Below are positions 40,681 through 43,756 of a stretch of 43,756 bases of DNA, in pieces. The first letter of the stretch is position 1. Every line of letters starts with the position of its first letter. The position numbers and the translations under genes are program-made. This DNA comes from Actinomycetes bacterium. Its GTDB lineage: Bacteria > Actinomycetota > Actinomycetes > Actinomycetales > Cellulomonadaceae. Under the pieces are notes generated by a model. That model was not told where the DNA came from. It saw only the letters and a list, made by a program, of their open reading frames with translations, and ran no database searches. The DNA is taken from the NCBI GenBank assembly GCA_023432565.1, contig JAEYUL010000068.1, positions 1 to 43,756 of the forward strand, read 5' to 3'.

Positions 40681-41139
40681 ATGACGACGATCGCCGACCC
40701 CAAGGCGCCGCGTCCGCCGCGAGCGCGTCCCTCGCGCGTGACCACGCGCGGCAACACCGAGCTGTACGGCTGGGTGTTCATGCGCGCGTCGGGCGCGCTG
40801 CTGATCGTGCTCATCTTCGGGCACCTGTTCATGAACCTCGTCGCCGGCGAGGGCATCTCCGCGATCGACTTCGGCTTCGTGGCCGGCAAGTGGTCCTCGC
40901 CGCTGTGGCAGGTCTGGGACCTGCTGATGCTCTGGCTCGCCATGATCCACGGCACGAACGGCATGCGGACCGTCGTCAACGACTACGCGTCGAAGGACGG
41001 CACACGGCTGTTCCTCAAGGGCCTGCTGTACCTCGCGTTCACCGTGACGGTCGTCCTCGGGACGCTCGTGATCTTCACGTTCGACCCCTGCCCCGTCGAC
41101 GCGCCGCTGAACCTGCTGCCGTCGTTCTGCACAGCCTGA
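40681..41139 (+). CDS. sdhD: Succinate dehydrogenase hydrophobic membrane anchor subunit
   Basis: 152 residues. The basic N-terminal tail (KAPRPPRARPSRVTTRG) precedes three membrane helices: GWVFMRASGALLIVLIFGHLFMNL (with the S/A-G-x-x-L and heme-ligand His pattern), LLMLWLAMIHGTNGMRTVV and LYLAFTVTVVLGTLVIFTF. ATG at 40681 with GGGGG 9 bases upstream. A GTG at 40675 would overlap the sdhC stop (GTGA), but its spacing to the G run is too short. Part of sdhCDAB. Confidence 0.92.
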   Translation: MTTIADPKAPRPPRARPSRVTTRGNTELYGWVFMRASGALLIVLIFGHLFMNLVAGEGISAIDFGFVAGKWSSPLWQVWDLLMLWLAMIHGTNGMRTVVNDYASKDGTRLFLKGLLYLAFTVTVVLGTLVIFTFDPCPVDAPLNLLPSFCTA

Positions 41140-41164
41140 CGCCCTCGAAGGAACTCTGATCCTC

Positions 41165-42988
41165 ATGCAGACGCACCAGTACGACGTCGTCATCGTCGGC
41201 GCCGGCGGCGCCGGGATGCGCGCCGCCCTCGAGTCCTCCACGCGCGTGCGCACCGCGGTGATCTCCAAGCTGTACCCCACCCGGTCCCACACGGGCGCGG
41301 CGCAGGGCGGCATGTGCGCCGCGCTCGCCAACGTCGAGGAGGACAACTGGGAGTGGCACACGTTCGACACCGTCAAGGGCGGTGACTACCTCGTCGACCA
41401 GGACGCCGCCGAGATCATGGCCAAGGAGGCCATCGACGCGGTGCTCGACCTGGAGAAGATGGGCCTGCCGTTCAACCGCACGCCCGAGGGCCGGATCGAC
41501 CAGCGCCGGTTCGGCGGCCACACCCGCAACCACGGCGAGGCGGCCGTGCGCCGGTCCTGCTACGCGGCGGACCGCACCGGCCACATGATCCTCCAGACGC
41601 TCTACCAGCAGTGCGTGAAGAACGACGTCGAGTTCTTCAACGAGTTCTACGTCCTCGACCTGCTCGTCGACCACGACCTGGCCGCGGGCGAGGTCCCCGA
41701 CGGCGAGGAGGTCAACGTCTCCGGCGTCGTCGCCTACGACCTCGCGACCGGTGAGATCCACGTCTTCCAGGCCAAGGCCGTCGTCTTCGCCACCGGTGGC
41801 GCGGGCAAGATCTACAAGACGACGTCGAACGCCCACACGCTCACCGGTGACGGCATGGCGCTGGCGTACCGCCGCGGCATCCCGCTGGAGGACATGGAGT
41901 TCTTCCAGTTCCACCCGACGGGCCTCGCGGGCCTCGGCATCCTGCTCTCCGAGGCCGCGCGCGGCGAGGGCGGGATCCTGCGCAACGCCGACGGCGAGCG
42001 CTTCATGGAGCGCTACGCCCCGACCATCAAGGACCTCGCGCCGCGCGACATCGTCGCCCGCTCGATGGCCAACGAGGTGCGCGAGGGCCGCGGCGCCGGG
42101 CCGAACAAGGACTACGTCCTGCTCGACCTCACGCACCTCGAGCCCGCGCACATCGACGCCAAGCTGCCGGACATCACCGAGTTCGCCCGGACGTACCTCG
42201 GCATCGAGCCGTACACCGAGCCGGTGCCGGTCTACCCCACGGCGCACTACGCGATGGGCGGCATCCCGACGAACATCGAGGGCGAGGTGCTGCGCAACTC
42301 GACGGACGTCATCAAGGGCCTCTACGCCGCCGGCGAGGTCGCATGCGTCTCCGTGCACGGCTCGAACCGCCTCGGCACGAACTCGCTGCTCGACATCAAC
42401 GTCTTCGGCAAGCGGGCCGGCCGTGCGGCGGCCGCCTACGCGGCGGGCGCGTCCTACGTCGAGCTGCCGGAGTCCCCGGCGGCGCGCGTCGAGGAGGACC
42501 TCGAGACGATCCGCACCCGTCCCGACGGGGAGCGCGTCGCGGACATCCGCCGCGACCTGCAGGAGACGATGGACGCCAACGCCCAGGTCTTCCGCACCGA
42601 GGAGTCGCTCAACCAGGCGCTGGCCGACCTCAAGGTGCTGCGCCAGCGGTACCGGGCGGTGTCCGTGCAGGACAAGTCCCGGACGTTCAACACCGACCTC
42701 CTCGAGGCGGTCGAGCTCGGGTTCCTCCTCGACATCGCCGAGACGGTGGTGCTCGGTGCGCTCAACCGCGAGGAGTCCCGCGGCGGTCACTTCCGCGAGG
42801 ACTTCCCGCAGCGCGACGACGCCCGGTTCATGCAGCACACGATGGCGTACCGGCGCCCGCTGGGGGTCGACGCCGGCGACCTCGAGGGCGCGTTCGCGCG
42901 CACCGAGAAGTTCGACGACTACCAGCTCGTCCTGGGGTCCAAGCCCGTCACCGTCACCCGCTACCAGCCGATGGAGCGCAAGTACTGA
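41165..42988 (+). CDS. sdhA: Succinate dehydrogenase flavoprotein subunit
   Basis: 607 residues. It oxidises succinate to fumarate, passing electrons through FAD to SdhB. The FAD-binding VVIVGAGGAGMRAAL is followed by the covalent-flavin site RSHTGAAQGG (His42). Active-site regions are FGGHTRNHGEAAVRRS, FFQFHPTG, SEAARGEGGIL, the catalytic Arg in RDIVARSM, HYAMGGIPTN and GSNRLGTNSLLD. The C-terminal helical domain ends RYQPMERKY. GAAGGA lies ~11 bases before the ATG, a little far but the only candidate. The stop overlaps the sdhB start by 1 base (TGATG). Confidence 0.96.
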   Translation: MQTHQYDVVIVGAGGAGMRAALESSTRVRTAVISKLYPTRSHTGAAQGGMCAALANVEEDNWEWHTFDTVKGGDYLVDQDAAEIMAKEAIDAVLDLEKMGLPFNRTPEGRIDQRRFGGHTRNHGEAAVRRSCYAADRTGHMILQTLYQQCVKNDVEFFNEFYVLDLLVDHDLAAGEVPDGEEVNVSGVVAYDLATGEIHVFQAKAVVFATGGAGKIYKTTSNAHTLTGDGMALAYRRGIPLEDMEFFQFHPTGLAGLGILLSEAARGEGGILRNADGERFMERYAPTIKDLAPRDIVARSMANEVREGRGAGPNKDYVLLDLTHLEPAHIDAKLPDITEFARTYLGIEPYTEPVPVYPTAHYAMGGIPTNIEGEVLRNSTDVIKGLYAAGEVACVSVHGSNRLGTNSLLDINVFGKRAGRAAAAYAAGASYVELPESPAARVEEDLETIRTRPDGERVADIRRDLQETMDANAQVFRTEESLNQALADLKVLRQRYRAVSVQDKSRTFNTDLLEAVELGFLLDIAETVVLGALNREESRGGHFREDFPQRDDARFMQHTMAYRRPLGVDAGDLEGAFARTEKFDDYQLVLGSKPVTVTRYQPMERKY

Positions 42989-43756
42989 TGACCGCCACCC
43001 TCGACGCCCCCGCCCCCGAGGCCGGTGCCGTGCCGTCCTTCCAGGTGACGCTGAAGATCCGGCGCTTCCTGCCCTCCGACGACGCCATCCCGACGTTCGG
43101 CGAGCCGTTCGAGGCCGAGCCCCGCTGGGACGAGTTCACGGTCCAGGTGCACGGCACCGACCGCGTCCTCGACGCGCTGCACAAGATCAAGTGGGAGCAG
43201 GACGGCTCGCTGACGTTCCGCCGCTCGTGCGCCCACGGCATCTGCGGCTCGGACGCCATGCGGATCAACGGCCGCAACCGGCTCGCGTGCAAGGCCCTGC
43301 TCAAGGACCTCAACCCCGACAAGCCGATCACCGTCGAGCCGATCAAGGGCCTGCCGGTGATCAAGGACCTCGTGGTCGACATGGAGCCGTTCTTCGCCTC
43401 CTACCGCGAGATCATGCCGTTCCTCATCACCACCGGGACGGAGCCGACGAAGGAGCGCCTGCAGTCGCCGAAGCAGCGCGAGCGCTTCGACGACACGACC
43501 AAGTGCATCCTCTGCGCCGCGTGCACGTCGTCCTGCCCCGTGTTCTGGACCGACGGCCAGTACTTCGGCCCGGCGGCGATCGTGAACGCGCACCGGTTCA
43601 TCTTCGACAGCCGTGACGAGGGCGGTGCCCAGCGCCTGGAGATCCTCAACGACAAGGAGGGCGTGTGGCGCTGCCGCACGACCTTCAACTGCACCGAGGC
43701 GTGCCCCCGCGGCATCGAGGTGACGAAGGCGATCCAGGAGGTCAAGCGCGCGATGA
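42988..43756 (+). CDS. sdhB: Succinate dehydrogenase iron-sulfur subunit (3' end cut by the window)
   Basis: 256 complete codons, still open at the window edge, so the C-terminus is missing. It carries electrons from FAD to quinone. The 2Fe-2S ligands are Cys81, Cys86, Asp89 and Cys101 (CAHGICGSDAMRINGRNRLAC region). The 4Fe-4S set is CILCAACTSSCP and the 3Fe-4S set is CRTTFNCTEACP. Asp in place of the third Cys is usual for this subunit. The N-terminus has a family-typical FLPSDDAIPTFGEPFEAEP stretch. ATG overlaps the sdhA stop. Confidence 0.95.
   Translation, partial: MTATLDAPAPEAGAVPSFQVTLKIRRFLPSDDAIPTFGEPFEAEPRWDEFTVQVHGTDRVLDALHKIKWEQDGSLTFRRSCAHGICGSDAMRINGRNRLACKALLKDLNPDKPITVEPIKGLPVIKDLVVDMEPFFASYREIMPFLITTGTEPTKERLQSPKQRERFDDTTKCILCAACTSSCPVFWTDGQYFGPAAIVNAHRFIFDSRDEGGAQRLEILNDKEGVWRCRTTFNCTEACPRGIEVTKAIQEVKRAM

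Overview
The window looks like a piece of chromosome from a high-GC actinobacterium, most likely a Cellulomonas-type member of the Micrococcales. I infer this from the very high GC, strong G/C third-position bias, frequent GTG starts, many apparently leaderless genes and gene order. Much of the order is shared with Mycobacterium tuberculosis (from memory of that genome): birA/accD5/accE5/maf/accA3, lpdA, deoD/pmmB, add/deoA/cdd and sdhCDAB lie in one broad neighbourhood there too. No IS element, phage, CRISPR array, tRNA or rRNA was seen. It reads as a core region, not an island.

Layout. 1-2300: the 3' end of adhE, tandem hairpin terminators, a near-exact 94-bp duplication of the adhE tail, a DUF6318-type lipoprotein gene with an apparent one-base frameshift, a coiled-coil lipoprotein and a 38-codon membrane microprotein candidate. 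2300-7030: class I aminotransferase, Bcr/CflA-type MFS exporter, SRAP (YedK/HMCES) DNA-protein crosslink protein and a class III adenylate cyclase coupled to birA. 7030-16630: biotin carboxylase block (birA, accD-type beta subunit, an acidic hypothetical, accE, maf, biotinylated alpha subunit) with a DUF885 protein, a VKOR protein and a Nudix hydrolase. 16740-21580: efeUOB iron uptake operon behind a DtxR/IdeR-like box, then a convergent radical SAM/SPASM gene. 21650-25075: membrane-anchored EEP-family phosphatase/nuclease and an LpdA-type flavoprotein. 25137-37299: nucleoside metabolism: PNP and a phosphosugar mutase on the plus strand, and on the minus strand BMP lipoprotein, ABC ATPase, two permeases, cdd, deoA, a small acidic protein, add and deoC. 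37500-43756: M20 amidohydrolase, mannose-1-phosphate guanylyltransferase and sdhCDA plus a truncated sdhB.

How it fits together. The nucleoside block can import nucleosides, deaminate them (Cdd, Add), phosphorolyse them (DeoA, PNP) and cleave deoxyribose-5-phosphate (DeoC). The missing phosphopentomutase step could be filled by the PGM2-like mutase next to PNP. BirA biotinylates the alpha subunit of the acyl-CoA carboxylase encoded nearby. Two CRP/GlxR-like palindromes, one at the cyclase start and one upstream of sdh, suggest a local cAMP link. About ten genes have a TANNNT -10 element 5 to 8 nt before the start codon and no Shine-Dalgarno sequence, so leaderless transcription is common here, while internal operon genes overlap by 4 bp or have clear ribosome binding sites.

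I did not find a clearly new biological system. The strongest leads are the adhE-tail duplication, the frameshifted lipoprotein, the cAMP-linked sites, the candidate phosphopentomutase and the efeB-radical SAM pairing.
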